Source: Enterocloster bolteae
GTDB taxonomy: Bacteria; Bacillota; Clostridia; Lachnospirales; Lachnospiraceae
DNA length: 64,000 nucleotides
Assembly (NCBI GenBank): GCA_021772025.1
Contig: JAETNT010000004.1
Location: 62,001-126,000 of the forward strand
Direction of reading: 5' to 3'
Below are positions 25,469-33,627 of this stretch, one piece after another; the stretch's first letter is position 1, and each line of letters begins with the position of its first letter. A program made the position numbers and the translations under genes. The notes under the pieces were generated by a model, which had not been told where the DNA came from, searched no databases, and saw only the letters and a program-made list of their open reading frames with translations.

Positions 25469-26443
25469 TTATAGGTTTTCTATATACCAATCAATTGCCT
25501 CTTTCAATCCTCTTTCAAAATCGTATTCCGGCTCATAGCCCAGCAGTTCTTTTGCTTTTGTAATATCTGCATTGCTGTGTTTGATATCGCCTTCCCTATC
25601 CGGCCCGAATTCAGGTTCTATCTGTTTTCCAAGGGCCTGACAGATCTTATAATAAATATCAATCAAAAACTCCCTTCCGCCAAAAGCAATATTAAATGCC
25701 TGTCCGGCCGCTTCATGAGATGCAAGACATGCCTTCAAATTTGCCTCAATTACATTTTCAATATAGGTAAAATCTCTGCTCTGGCGTCCGTCGCCGTGAA
25801 TGACAGGCTGCTCATCATTCATCAATTGTTTTATAAATTTGGGAATTACAGCCGCATATGCGCCGTCCGGATCCTGCCTGCGCCCAAACACATTAAAATA
25901 CCGCATCCCATACGTATCTAAGCCGTAATATTTTGTATATTGCTTTGCCCATTCTTCATTACATCTTTTTGTCACGGCATAAGGAGACAGCAAATTCCCC
26001 TCTTTTCCTTCTCTTTTGGGAAGATTTGGTTCATCTCCATATATAGATGAGCTGGATGCATAAACAAATTTTTTAACCTTGTTGATTCTAGATGCCTCCA
26101 ACATATTAAGCGTTCCCTGAATATTGGTGGCACAGTAAAACAAAGGCATACTGATAGAACGGGGAACACTTCCCCAGGCCGCCTGATGCAGCACATAGTC
26201 ACATCCCTTTGAAGCCTCTACACAGATATCCAGATCTTTTATATCCCCTTTTATAAACTTATAACTGGGATGTTTTAAAAACAACTCCACGTTTTCTTGT
26301 TTTCCGGTAGATAAATCATCCAGACATATTGCCCGGCATCCCATCTTGAGAATTGCTTCACATAGATTGGAACCAATAAATCCTGCTCCTCCTGTCACCA
26401 AAAATACTGCTTCCTTTGGGAAGTGAAGATTTTGATATCCCAT
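25469..26443 (-). CDS. UDP-N-acetylhexosamine(-uronate) 4-epimerase, WbpP/TviC type
   Basis: This is an extended short-chain dehydrogenase of 324 residues that inverts C4 of a UDP-sugar. It has the NAD site TGGAGFIGSNLCEAI at about 17-31, the Ser of YASSSSIYGD, and the YxxxK catalytic pair in SPYAVTKRCNEEW. MRYFNVFGRRQDPDGAYAAV is typical of the WbpP/TviC group that acts on UDP-GlcNAc/GalNAc and their uronates. It starts one base after the stop of the partner dehydrogenase, whose last codons hold its GGAGG site. The pair should make UDP-GalNAc-uronate or a related uronate; the exact substrate order is inference. Confidence 0.88.
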   Translation of the reverse strand: MGYQNLHFPKEAVFLVTGGAGFIGSNLCEAILKMGCRAICLDDLSTGKQENVELFLKHPSYKFIKGDIKDLDICVEASKGCDYVLHQAAWGSVPRSISMPLFYCATNIQGTLNMLEASRINKVKKFVYASSSSIYGDEPNLPKREGKEGNLLSPYAVTKRCNEEWAKQYTKYYGLDTYGMRYFNVFGRRQDPDGAYAAVIPKFIKQLMNDEQPVIHGDGRQSRDFTYIENVIEANLKACLASHEAAGQAFNIAFGGREFLIDIYYKICQALGKQIEPEFGPDREGDIKHSNADITKAKELLGYEPEYDFERGLKEAIDWYIENL

Positions 26444-27757
26444 TTATAGCCTCCAATAATAATATTCTTTTGATTCAAAAATTTTTCGATTGTAAAGGCC
26501 TTTTAAGTCAAAGAAAACTTTTACCCCATCTCCGAAAAATCCATCCACCTGATCCGTTGTTAAATCAGAAAATGCAGAATGTGCTACAGCCACTACTACA
26601 GCATCCATAGCCCGGATACTGCTTATATCTGCAAGCTGCAGTCCATATATCTTTTTCGCTTCTTCTTTATCCGCAACCGGATCGGCAATAATTGGACTGA
26701 TGCCGTATTCCCTTAGTTCGTTTACAATATCCATCACTTTTGTATTTCTGGTATCTGGACAATTTTCTTTAAAAGCAAAACCTAAAATAGCCACTCTGGC
26801 ATTTTTTACCTGCTTTTCCGCTTTAATTAAATATTTTACTACATTTTCTGCCACATATTTTCCCATGTTGTCATTAATGCGGCGGCCAGACAATATAACC
26901 TGGCTATGATAGCCTGCTATTTCCGCTTTGTAGGTCAGGTAGTATGGATCAATGCCAATGCAATGCCCTCCTACAAGCCCCGGATAAAATCTTAAAAAAT
27001 TCCATTTTGTTTCTGCTGCCTTTAATACTTCCTGAGTATCAATTCCCATTTTATTAAATATAATAGACAGCTCATTCATAAATGCAATATTAATATCTCT
27101 CTGACTGTTTTCAATTACTTTTGCAGCCTCTGCTACCTTGATATTTTCTGCCCTATAAACCCCGGCGCTTATAATTAAGTTATAAACATCCGCAATGATG
27201 TTCAATGTTTCCTCGTCCATCCCCGATACTATTTTTACAATATCAGGGAGACGGTGCTTTTTATCTCCCGGATTAATGCGTTCCGGCGAGTACCCAATTT
27301 TAAAATCCACACCGCATTGAAGGCCGGATTCTCTCTCTAAAATCGGAGCGCAAATCTCTTCGGTTACCCCGGGGTAAACGGTAGATTCAAATACAACCAC
27401 GCTTCCTTTTGTAAGATTCCGCCCTGCAATCCTGCTGGCATTTTCAACTAAAGTTAAATCTGGGGTATGATCGTCATAGATGGGGGTGGGAACCGCAACA
27501 ATATGAAACTTTGCCTCTTTTAATTTTCTCTCATCATCAGTAAATTCTACTGTTGTGGTCTTTATAATAGAATCCCCTACCTCATTAGTAGGATCTATTC
27601 CTGACCTGTATGCAGCAATTTTAGATGAATTCACATCAAATCCAATTACCCGCAGCCCTTTCCTGGCAAATTCAACCGCTATAGGCATTCCTACATACCC
27701 CAGTCCAATCAGGGAAATTGCGGTATCATGATTTCTAATTTCTTCTAATAGTGACAC
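26444..27757 (-). CDS. UDP-N-acetyl-hexosamine 6-dehydrogenase, TviB/WbpO type
   Basis: This enzyme oxidises C6 of a UDP-N-acetylhexosamine to the uronate in two NAD-dependent steps. The 437 residues carry GLGYVGMPIAVEFARKG (NAD site, about 18-34), the Thr-Val-Tyr-Pro motif in ESTVYPGVTEEI, and the catalytic cysteine in GLVGGHCIGIDPYYL. The C-terminal nucleotide-sugar domain has GFAFKENCPDTRNTK. GGHCIGIDPYYL is the TviB/WbpO form rather than the UDP-glucose dehydrogenase form. Its first 23 bases overlap the preceding methyltransferase gene. It works with the epimerase at 25469-26443. Confidence 0.92.
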   Translation of the reverse strand: MSLLEEIRNHDTAISLIGLGYVGMPIAVEFARKGLRVIGFDVNSSKIAAYRSGIDPTNEVGDSIIKTTTVEFTDDERKLKEAKFHIVAVPTPIYDDHTPDLTLVENASRIAGRNLTKGSVVVFESTVYPGVTEEICAPILERESGLQCGVDFKIGYSPERINPGDKKHRLPDIVKIVSGMDEETLNIIADVYNLIISAGVYRAENIKVAEAAKVIENSQRDINIAFMNELSIIFNKMGIDTQEVLKAAETKWNFLRFYPGLVGGHCIGIDPYYLTYKAEIAGYHSQVILSGRRINDNMGKYVAENVVKYLIKAEKQVKNARVAILGFAFKENCPDTRNTKVMDIVNELREYGISPIIADPVADKEEAKKIYGLQLADISSIRAMDAVVVAVAHSAFSDLTTDQVDGFFGDGVKVFFDLKGLYNRKIFESKEYYYWRL

Positions 27758-28337
27758 TCTTTTTCTCCTTATAGATCTCTATATACCTGCGGGTATATTT
27801 CCAAGCCTCAAATCCTCTGGTTTTCCTATATAAGTCATATCCCAGTTCTTGAAAAATCTTCTCAAAATCATGGGAATACCGATATGGAGGAGATTGAACC
27901 CTATCTACTACTATGTATTGAATATGGTTACAACTGCATAGTTCGCTCATTGATTTTTTTAATATATCCTCCGGAACCATATGCAAAAAATCAAGCAGAA
28001 TCAGAACCGCGTTTTTCTTATTTTTAACCTGGCTAAAGCTACCTTGCCTAAAGCGAATCCCCGGATGCAAAATCTTAGCCGCCCGAATTTCCGCTTTACC
28101 TATATCCAGCCCTTCTTTATATTTCTGTTTCGTATCAATTTTCGCCAATATATCTCCCAACCCACAGCCAATTTCTACCACCTGCAGGCTGCCGGGAGAA
28201 TTTTTCAGCAGCTTATTAACCTCTTTACACGCCGCTTCTGCATATGGCCTGTCTTCCATAGGCGTTATATGCCAGGCATCGAATTTAATTGCTTTCTGCA
28301 ATCCTCTATATATCCGCCTTTTCCATCTAATATCCAT
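27735..28337 (-). CDS. Class I SAM-dependent methyltransferase-like protein
   Basis: This small protein (about 200 residues from ATG 28337) has the SAM-binding start LQVVEIGCGLGDILAKID at about 60-77 and an acidic residue in GLDIGKAEI. A motif-4-like VLILLDFLHMVPE follows. The longer reading upstream would overlap the gene at 28351 and has no ribosome site; even the chosen start has only a weak GAGAG. It is likely to methylate a glycan or a lipid-linked intermediate, as it stands between a Rossmann-module gene and the UDP-sugar dehydrogenase. The target is unknown. Confidence 0.75.
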   Translation of the reverse strand: MDIRWKRRIYRGLQKAIKFDAWHITPMEDRPYAEAACKEVNKLLKNSPGSLQVVEIGCGLGDILAKIDTKQKYKEGLDIGKAEIRAAKILHPGIRFRQGSFSQVKNKKNAVLILLDFLHMVPEDILKKSMSELCSCNHIQYIVVDRVQSPPYRYSHDFEKIFQELGYDLYRKTRGFEAWKYTRRYIEIYKEKKSVTIRRN

Positions 28338-28350
28338 ACTCTGCTCTCTA

Positions 28351-28833
28351 CTACTCTTCGGACTCGTAAAGGATATCCTCCAAAGAAACAATATCCCAGT
28401 CAACCTTTTCTTCCAGCTCTTCTTCGATTGTTTCAAAGTAATAGGACGATGTTACAATCACAGCATCCACAGGCTCCATAGTTTTATCCGGCGTAATAAC
28501 ATCTATCTCGGAATAGATATTCAATGCATTTTTATCTACTCCATAGGCAACTTCAATTCCTATGGCTTTTAAATCATCTAAAAGCCTCTCTCCAAGAAAA
28601 CTCATTCCATAAATCGCTACCTTTTTATACCCATGTTTATCAAAATACGGCTTTAATGTAATTCCTTTTTGTTTTAATGTCAGCCATTGATTCATATCCT
28701 TCATAATCAGCAAATGCTTGTCTGCAAGTTCCTTCTGTCTTGCGGTTTTCTTTTTCTCTTTTTCGCCTACGGTTATTCCGGCTGCGGCCGCGCCTGCTAC
28801 ACCTGATAGTAAATACATGATTCCCTTTTTCAT
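28351..28833 (-). CDS. Membrane-anchored Rossmann-module protein (copy A)
   Basis: This 160-residue protein has no recognised enzyme domain. The start is ATG 28833 with AGGAGG upstream. A hydrophobic N-terminal segment (about 3-23, MYLLSGVAGAAAAGITVG) is followed by a Lys/Glu helix, a helix with MNQWLTLKQKGITL, and the module KKVAIYGMSFLGERLLDDLK, GIEVAYGVDKNA, EPVDAVIVTSSYYF and VSLEDILYE. The glycine pattern and the acidic residue after strand 2 suggest a nucleotide-binding Rossmann-like fold. It is paralogous to the protein at 33125-33613 and to domains in several enzymes of the island. The function is unknown. Confidence 0.82.
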   Translation of the reverse strand: MKKGIMYLLSGVAGAAAAGITVGEKEKKKTARQKELADKHLLIMKDMNQWLTLKQKGITLKPYFDKHGYKKVAIYGMSFLGERLLDDLKAIGIEVAYGVDKNALNIYSEIDVITPDKTMEPVDAVIVTSSYYFETIEEELEEKVDWDIVSLEDILYESEE

Positions 28834-28847
28834 CTTATTCCTCCTGA

Positions 28848-29687
28848 CTATTTTGTTATCCAATAAGATACTCTTTTCTCTTTTTTTCCCTGTGGTATAT
28901 GTTTCCAATCGCAATAGGTTCTTCTCAGTATTTTTTCATACTGAACCGGCACAGGAAAGCTCTTGCTTTCTTCCTCATGATATGTACAAAAATTAAGGGC
29001 TTTTGTTCTTCCGAAATATTCCCGTTTATACAGGATTTTTTCTAACGGATATTTTCCCCATGGCCCCATAGGAACCATAACATACCGGCTATCCTTTTTC
29101 CCGAAACCTTTCTGTAATATGCTTCTCAGCCGATTCCATTTATAAACCGGCATAAAACTGGCAGGAATTCTTCCAAAATAATATTTCCGCCCTAATATCT
29201 CCAGGCTGCTCTCCTTGGTCTGAGTTTTACATATTAGAATTTCATCAATTTTTCCCAAAAGCTTCTGTTGAATTTTCTGAAGCATTTTTCTCTGGGAAAT
29301 ATTTTCTAAGGGAAATATATCTATATAAATACCGCTTTTATACTCCTTTTTATCCTTGAAATAAGGATGATGGCGGTATGTTCCTTTTATGCTTACCCGG
29401 CTGATCAGCGACCACACCGGATAATTTTTTCTTGTATATTGATTTATTGCATAATATTTCTCTTTTAATTCTTGGGATACAATTTTATTAAATCTGTCCC
29501 AGTCCTCTCTCATCATCCATAAATCCATATCGTCATCCCATGGTATAAATCCCCCATGCCTGACCGCTCCAAGCAGGGAACCAAACCCCAGCCAATATGG
29601 AATATTATTCTTTTTGCAAATTCTATCTATTTCGCAAAGCGCTTCAAATAATTCCTGATGAATCTCCTGTCTTGTCATTCTTTTCAT
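28848..29687 (-). CDS. LicD-family phosphotransferase
   Basis: LicD proteins transfer phosphocholine or, in relatives such as fukutin, polyol phosphate from a CDP donor to a sugar. The 279 residues carry the family core YWLGFGSLLGAVRHGGFIPW followed by DDDMDLWMMREDWDRF, including the conserved Asp cluster. No choline uptake or licA/licC genes are seen. A CDP-polyol pathway lies in the same operon (39697-40371 and neighbours), so a polyol-phosphate donor is plausible. The ribosome site is weak (AAAAGAAAAA). It precedes gene A after 14 bases. Confidence 0.88.
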   Translation of the reverse strand: MKRMTRQEIHQELFEALCEIDRICKKNNIPYWLGFGSLLGAVRHGGFIPWDDDMDLWMMREDWDRFNKIVSQELKEKYYAINQYTRKNYPVWSLISRVSIKGTYRHHPYFKDKKEYKSGIYIDIFPLENISQRKMLQKIQQKLLGKIDEILICKTQTKESSLEILGRKYYFGRIPASFMPVYKWNRLRSILQKGFGKKDSRYVMVPMGPWGKYPLEKILYKREYFGRTKALNFCTYHEEESKSFPVPVQYEKILRRTYCDWKHIPQGKKEKRVSYWITK

Positions 29688-29701
29688 TTTTTCTTTTAAC
29701 C

Positions 29702-30877
29702 CTACAATAAATCCTGTTCTCTTTCTTTTAACGCCACCACTCGGATAACCGGAGGATCTGTCCCTTCAAAAGGCGCAAATCCTCTGTTTTCTTCTGAGTA
29801 TTCAATAGAAAATCCGGCCTGCTTAAGCTTTTCCTCCAGTTCTTCTTTTACAAGAAACCTTCTGTAATGCTCCTGATAAATATAAGAGTGCCTCCCGACC
29901 TTTTTTCCTTTTCCATACAACTCGTCATGAATACTTCTCGTTTCAATAAAAAACTTCCCCCCTGCTTTCAATGCCCCATACACATTATCAATTACATGGG
30001 TTTCCTGCTCTTCATTGATAGCATGCATGGAGAACCGACTGTAGCAGTAGTCAAACTGTCCTACAAAAATTGCCGGTGAACAAACAAAATCATCACACAC
30101 AAAACAGATATTTTCTTCCTTATTCTCATTTTTTAATAGAGAAATCACCTGATCCGACGCATCTATGGCTGTTACATTCAATCCTTTTTTGCAAAAATAT
30201 ATGCTGTCTCTTCCGTTCCCGCACCCTAACTCCAACAAGTTTCCAGTCTTTTTTGACTTTTCAAAGCAAAACTGTGCAAATAAGGACGGCTCTTTCATGA
30301 AAAATCGATTAGAATAGAAATCATTCCAATATTCCGTATCTCTGTCGAAGTCATTTGAATATTCTGGCTTCATACGGATAATTTTATCTACGCATTCGTT
30401 TACGGAAAATCTTCCGTCATTAATTATGGTCAAATCCGGTGTCTTGGGAAACTCTGTTTCCCCGTCCATTCCGGCAAGCTCTTTTATCTCTCCGTTTGCA
30501 TATTTGGTATACATTCCTTTTTGGTCCCGCTCTATTAATACTTTCATGGGGACATCAAGAAATATTTCCAGATAAGCCGCATTATTTTTTCTGTTCCATT
30601 CTCTTACTTCATCGAACATTGCAATTGTACAGCATATTACATCTATTCCCTGATCCGTCAGCATTTTGCACATCATGGCATATTTTATCGCTCGCTTTTT
30701 TCTGTCCTCCCTGCTATATCCTGATTTTTCCTCTACAATCCGTTTTAGTATGTCTCCGTCTAAAATCACTATATTTTCTTTATGCTGTCTCAACTCATAA
30801 AACAGCCTGTTTCCAATGGTGGTTTTTCCTGATCCTGACAGCCCTGTAATCCAGTAGAGTACCCCCCTCTTTGTCAT
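29702..30877 (-). CDS. APS-kinase-like kinase fused to a SAM methyltransferase
   Basis: The start chosen is ATG 30877 with AAGGAG upstream (391 residues); an ATG at 30901 lacks a site. Residues 1 to about 165 look like adenylylsulfate kinase: P-loop GLSGSGKTTIGNRL at 12-25, LDGDILKR, RDQKGMYTKYANGEIK and AGMDGETEFP. The usual LDGDNxR motif is altered. Residues about 185-390 are a class I methyltransferase (LLELGCGNGRDSIYFCKKGL, CDDF, GGKFFIETRS). No ATP sulfurylase or sulfotransferase gene is near, so PAPS production is doubtful. An APS-kinase homologue in Campylobacter capsule synthesis phosphorylates CDP-phosphoramidate; a comparable role with an activated phospho-compound is a speculation worth testing. 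Confidence 0.85.
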   Translation of the reverse strand: MTKRGVLYWITGLSGSGKTTIGNRLFYELRQHKENIVILDGDILKRIVEEKSGYSREDRKKRAIKYAMMCKMLTDQGIDVICCTIAMFDEVREWNRKNNAAYLEIFLDVPMKVLIERDQKGMYTKYANGEIKELAGMDGETEFPKTPDLTIINDGRFSVNECVDKIIRMKPEYSNDFDRDTEYWNDFYSNRFFMKEPSLFAQFCFEKSKKTGNLLELGCGNGRDSIYFCKKGLNVTAIDASDQVISLLKNENKEENICFVCDDFVCSPAIFVGQFDYCYSRFSMHAINEEQETHVIDNVYGALKAGGKFFIETRSIHDELYGKGKKVGRHSYIYQEHYRRFLVKEELEEKLKQAGFSIEYSEENRGFAPFEGTDPPVIRVVALKEREQDLL

Positions 30878-30908
30878 ATTCTGTCTCTCCTTTTTTGCCA
30901 TATACTAT

Positions 30909-32066
30909 TTATTTTGTATTTAACACCAGCTTATCCCATATCTCCATTACTTTGCTGATATGGTAATACCCTGCTCTTTTCAAAGCGGCTTCTCTGTACT
31001 TTATGAGAAGTGATTCATTCTGAAATAAATGAATCAATACTTCCCCTAATCTTCTTTCTTCTTCCTCTATCTCGCTGCAGTTATAGCTATTATCCTGAAT
31101 ATAAGGAGTTATGACACCGTATTTCCCATAGGGAGTCCCTTCTCTTTTTATCAAAATCTCCCCCGGCGCCCCCGGGGAATCAATGGAAACTGCCGGAATC
31201 CCTGCCTCCATTGCCTCTAACATACTGTTAGGGAATCCTTCTGTTACAGAGGTCATTAAAAAGATATCCGCGTTTTGAAAATAGCTACTCATATCTTTTT
31301 GAAATCCCGGTAAACTCACGCTGTCCGTCAGGCCTGCCCGGTTTACCATTCTTTGGATTCTTTGCCGGAAAGACCCTTCCCCAAGAATAATTAAACGCGC
31401 ATCTTTTATTTCTTTATGAACCACAGAAAACGCTTTGATTGCCACATTCTGCTGTTTTACAGCTTCCAGCCGTCCGATACAGAGAATACTCTTTTTTTCA
31501 TGGTCTTTTTTTTCAAGAACCGGCTTTCTGCTATTTGGTATTACCGGATTCGGTATTATACAGATCTTATTCTTTTTGACTTTGTAAGTATTGTGCATAT
31601 CCTTTCTGGCATAATCTGTCATCACAATTACTTTATCTGCTTTGTTATAAAAAAAGCCTAAAATATAGGGGTTGTACAATAAAGAATTAGACACATCCGG
31701 GTGTTTTGACAAAATTGTGCATACCCGTACATACACTTTTTCCTTTCCTCTGGACAAAATATTAAGATAATTAAATTCCTCCATAAAACTTATGGCAACA
31801 TCTATCTTATACTTTTTTTTCAGCTCCTTTATTTTTTTTGCCCCTCTCAGCGCGCTTCTTATTTCACCTGAATCGCTTCCCAGAAACGGGGTTATACCAG
31901 TGTGGATAATTTTCCCTTTTACATCATACGTTTTACGAGTATGGGGATCTCTTCCAAGAAAAAAATATACTTTATGTCCCCGTTCCGCATAGTTATCCCC
32001 TAATATGGATGCAACCCGTTCCGCCCCGCCTCCTCCAAGAGTTGGGATCATTATGGCAATATTCAT
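30909..32066 (-). CDS. Family 4 glycosyltransferase
   Basis: This is a GT-B fold retaining glycosyltransferase of 385 residues. The N-terminal half begins MNIAIMIPTLGGGGAERVAS. The C-terminal nucleotide-sugar half contains ILCIGRLEAVKQQNVAIKAF, LIILGEGSFRQRIQRMV, and the diagnostic MTSVTEGFPNSMLEAMEAGI with the conserved glutamates. It belongs to the long glycan operon, between the deacetylase and the kinase-methyltransferase genes. Donor and acceptor cannot be stated. Confidence 0.92.
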   Translation of the reverse strand: MNIAIMIPTLGGGGAERVASILGDNYAERGHKVYFFLGRDPHTRKTYDVKGKIIHTGITPFLGSDSGEIRSALRGAKKIKELKKKYKIDVAISFMEEFNYLNILSRGKEKVYVRVCTILSKHPDVSNSLLYNPYILGFFYNKADKVIVMTDYARKDMHNTYKVKKNKICIIPNPVIPNSRKPVLEKKDHEKKSILCIGRLEAVKQQNVAIKAFSVVHKEIKDARLIILGEGSFRQRIQRMVNRAGLTDSVSLPGFQKDMSSYFQNADIFLMTSVTEGFPNSMLEAMEAGIPAVSIDSPGAPGEILIKREGTPYGKYGVITPYIQDNSYNCSEIEEEERRLGEVLIHLFQNESLLIKYREAALKRAGYYHISKVMEIWDKLVLNTK

Positions 32067-32134
32067 GAGTTCATTACCTCCCCATTGGTTTCATAGTAAA
32101 ATATAATATTACTTTCCATATATAAAGAAACATT

Positions 32135-33058
32135 TTAATTTCTAATCCTCTTCTGTAATAAGGCAAATTCAGAAAGACTGATCCCACAAAATCCATATCG
32201 CTGCAGTGTTGAAAATAGTACATCTAAATCATTATATAACTTCTCAATCTCCCATTGCCTCTGAAATGTAGGACTCCCCCCTGGCATCAGTTCTGACGAA
32301 TGGAGCATAAATTCAATATATGGCTTTTTTTGTTCATGTAAATAGTTCAAAATCCCCAAAAGCTCCGTTAAATTACTGCCATTTGGGCGAAACCATCTAG
32401 GAGTGCTATCTCTCGTTTTTTTAACAGTAGTAACAGGAATCTCCATAATACTGCTCTTTTTCACTTTTCCTGCCATGGAATATCCCAACATAAAAGGACG
32501 GCTTTCAAAACTACTCCAATCAGTTCCCCTGCTGCCAATACTCCATCCGGAATGCTTTCTCCAGTTTTCACCTGGTGTACAGGTACAATCAACAATATAT
32601 CCTAAACGTTCCAGTTCTCTTACAATAACAGCGTTTAGGCACCAGCGGCCTCCCCTGTGAGAGGTAATTGGGCACTGAAATGTATCCTCCAAAAGCTTTG
32701 TCAAATACTCTAATTTTCTTCGTATTATTGGTTGTGGATATTCCCCAAGATATGGTTTGCCCCTTTTTACTGGTGATTTTAACAGGGGAAAATATGGCGG
32801 TGAGTTCCATGCATGCTCATGGGCGCCTATTTCCAGAACACCTTTTTTCAGACCTTCTCTCCCCAGTTCTTTCATAGCATCGGCGTTTGCCATCTCATAG
32901 TTTGTCAGATAAGTTGGTATAAAACCATATTTTTCACATAATTCCTGAAACCGGTACAAAAACTTTGCATTTTCTGTTTGAATAGGAGTCCGTAAATCAG
33001 AAACAGCCCATAAATTATCTCCTTCTGTATCAATTGTAATAATAAAGTATTGTTTCAT
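32135..33058 (-). CDS. Polysaccharide deacetylase-like protein
   Basis: This 307-residue protein starts at ATG 33058 (AAGGAG site). It has a NodB-type layout: ITIDTEGDN near the start, VLEIGAHEHAWNSPPYFPLL with the His pair, SHRGGRWCLN, and late MLHSSELMPGG. These fit a divergent metal-dependent carbohydrate deacetylase seen in capsule clusters. There is no signal peptide, so it acts inside the cell, probably on a lipid- or nucleotide-linked sugar. A carbohydrate esterase of another specificity is possible. Confidence 0.75.
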   Translation of the reverse strand: MKQYFIITIDTEGDNLWAVSDLRTPIQTENAKFLYRFQELCEKYGFIPTYLTNYEMANADAMKELGREGLKKGVLEIGAHEHAWNSPPYFPLLKSPVKRGKPYLGEYPQPIIRRKLEYLTKLLEDTFQCPITSHRGGRWCLNAVIVRELERLGYIVDCTCTPGENWRKHSGWSIGSRGTDWSSFESRPFMLGYSMAGKVKKSSIMEIPVTTVKKTRDSTPRWFRPNGSNLTELLGILNYLHEQKKPYIEFMLHSSELMPGGSPTFQRQWEIEKLYNDLDVLFSTLQRYGFCGISLSEFALLQKRIRN

Positions 33059-33124
33059 ACTTATCTCCTTTCCGTTGCAAAAAATGCAATGCAAAAGCAA
33101 TGACAAACTCAATAGCCGCTCCAA

Positions 33125-33613
33125 TCAAGCAGCATATATCACATCCTCCAACGACAGCACGGGACAATCCAATTTTTGCTTTATCTTTACTTCTATATCA
33201 TTAAACCAGTGAACTGCTGTAACAATCACTGCATCCACAGCTTCCAGTTCCTCATCTGGATGAAATACATCTATTTCTGCATATAGCTCCTCCGCATTTC
33301 TGTCAATAGCGTATTTTACTTCTATTCCGCTGTTTTTCAGTTCATAAAGAAGTGTCTCTCCCAGTTCTTTCATTCCATAAATCGCCACAGTATGATAACC
33401 GCAAGATTTTAAATAAGTTGATATCTTCCTCCCTTCATTGTGCATATGAACCCACTGAAGAAGCAGCCAATAAAATTCATGGAATTTCCTATCATCCTCT
33501 TCTATTTTGTGCATAGCTTTTTTTCGTGCTTTTCCTATCGTCAATTCCCCTGCTGCAATTCCAGCAGCAGTTCCTAAAATAGCCATCCCAAATAATCTCG
33601 TCTTTTTATTCAC
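33125..33613 (-). CDS. Membrane-anchored Rossmann-module protein (copy B)
   Basis: This paralogue of the gene at 28351-28833 is 162 residues long with a GTG start at 33613 and GAGGAG upstream; a longer reading would overlap asnB. It has a hydrophobic N-terminus (LFGMAILGTAAGIAAGELTI), a helical region with LLLQWVHMHNEGRK, then VAIYGMKELGETLLYELKN, GIEVKYAIDRNAEELYAEID, EAVDAVIVTA and LSLEDVIYA. The module is nearly the same as in copy A, including the D of IDRNA. The function is unknown. Confidence 0.82.
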   Translation of the reverse strand: MNKKTRLFGMAILGTAAGIAAGELTIGKARKKAMHKIEEDDRKFHEFYWLLLQWVHMHNEGRKISTYLKSCGYHTVAIYGMKELGETLLYELKNSGIEVKYAIDRNAEELYAEIDVFHPDEELEAVDAVIVTAVHWFNDIEVKIKQKLDCPVLSLEDVIYAA

Positions 33614-33627
33614 TATTCTGTCTCCTC

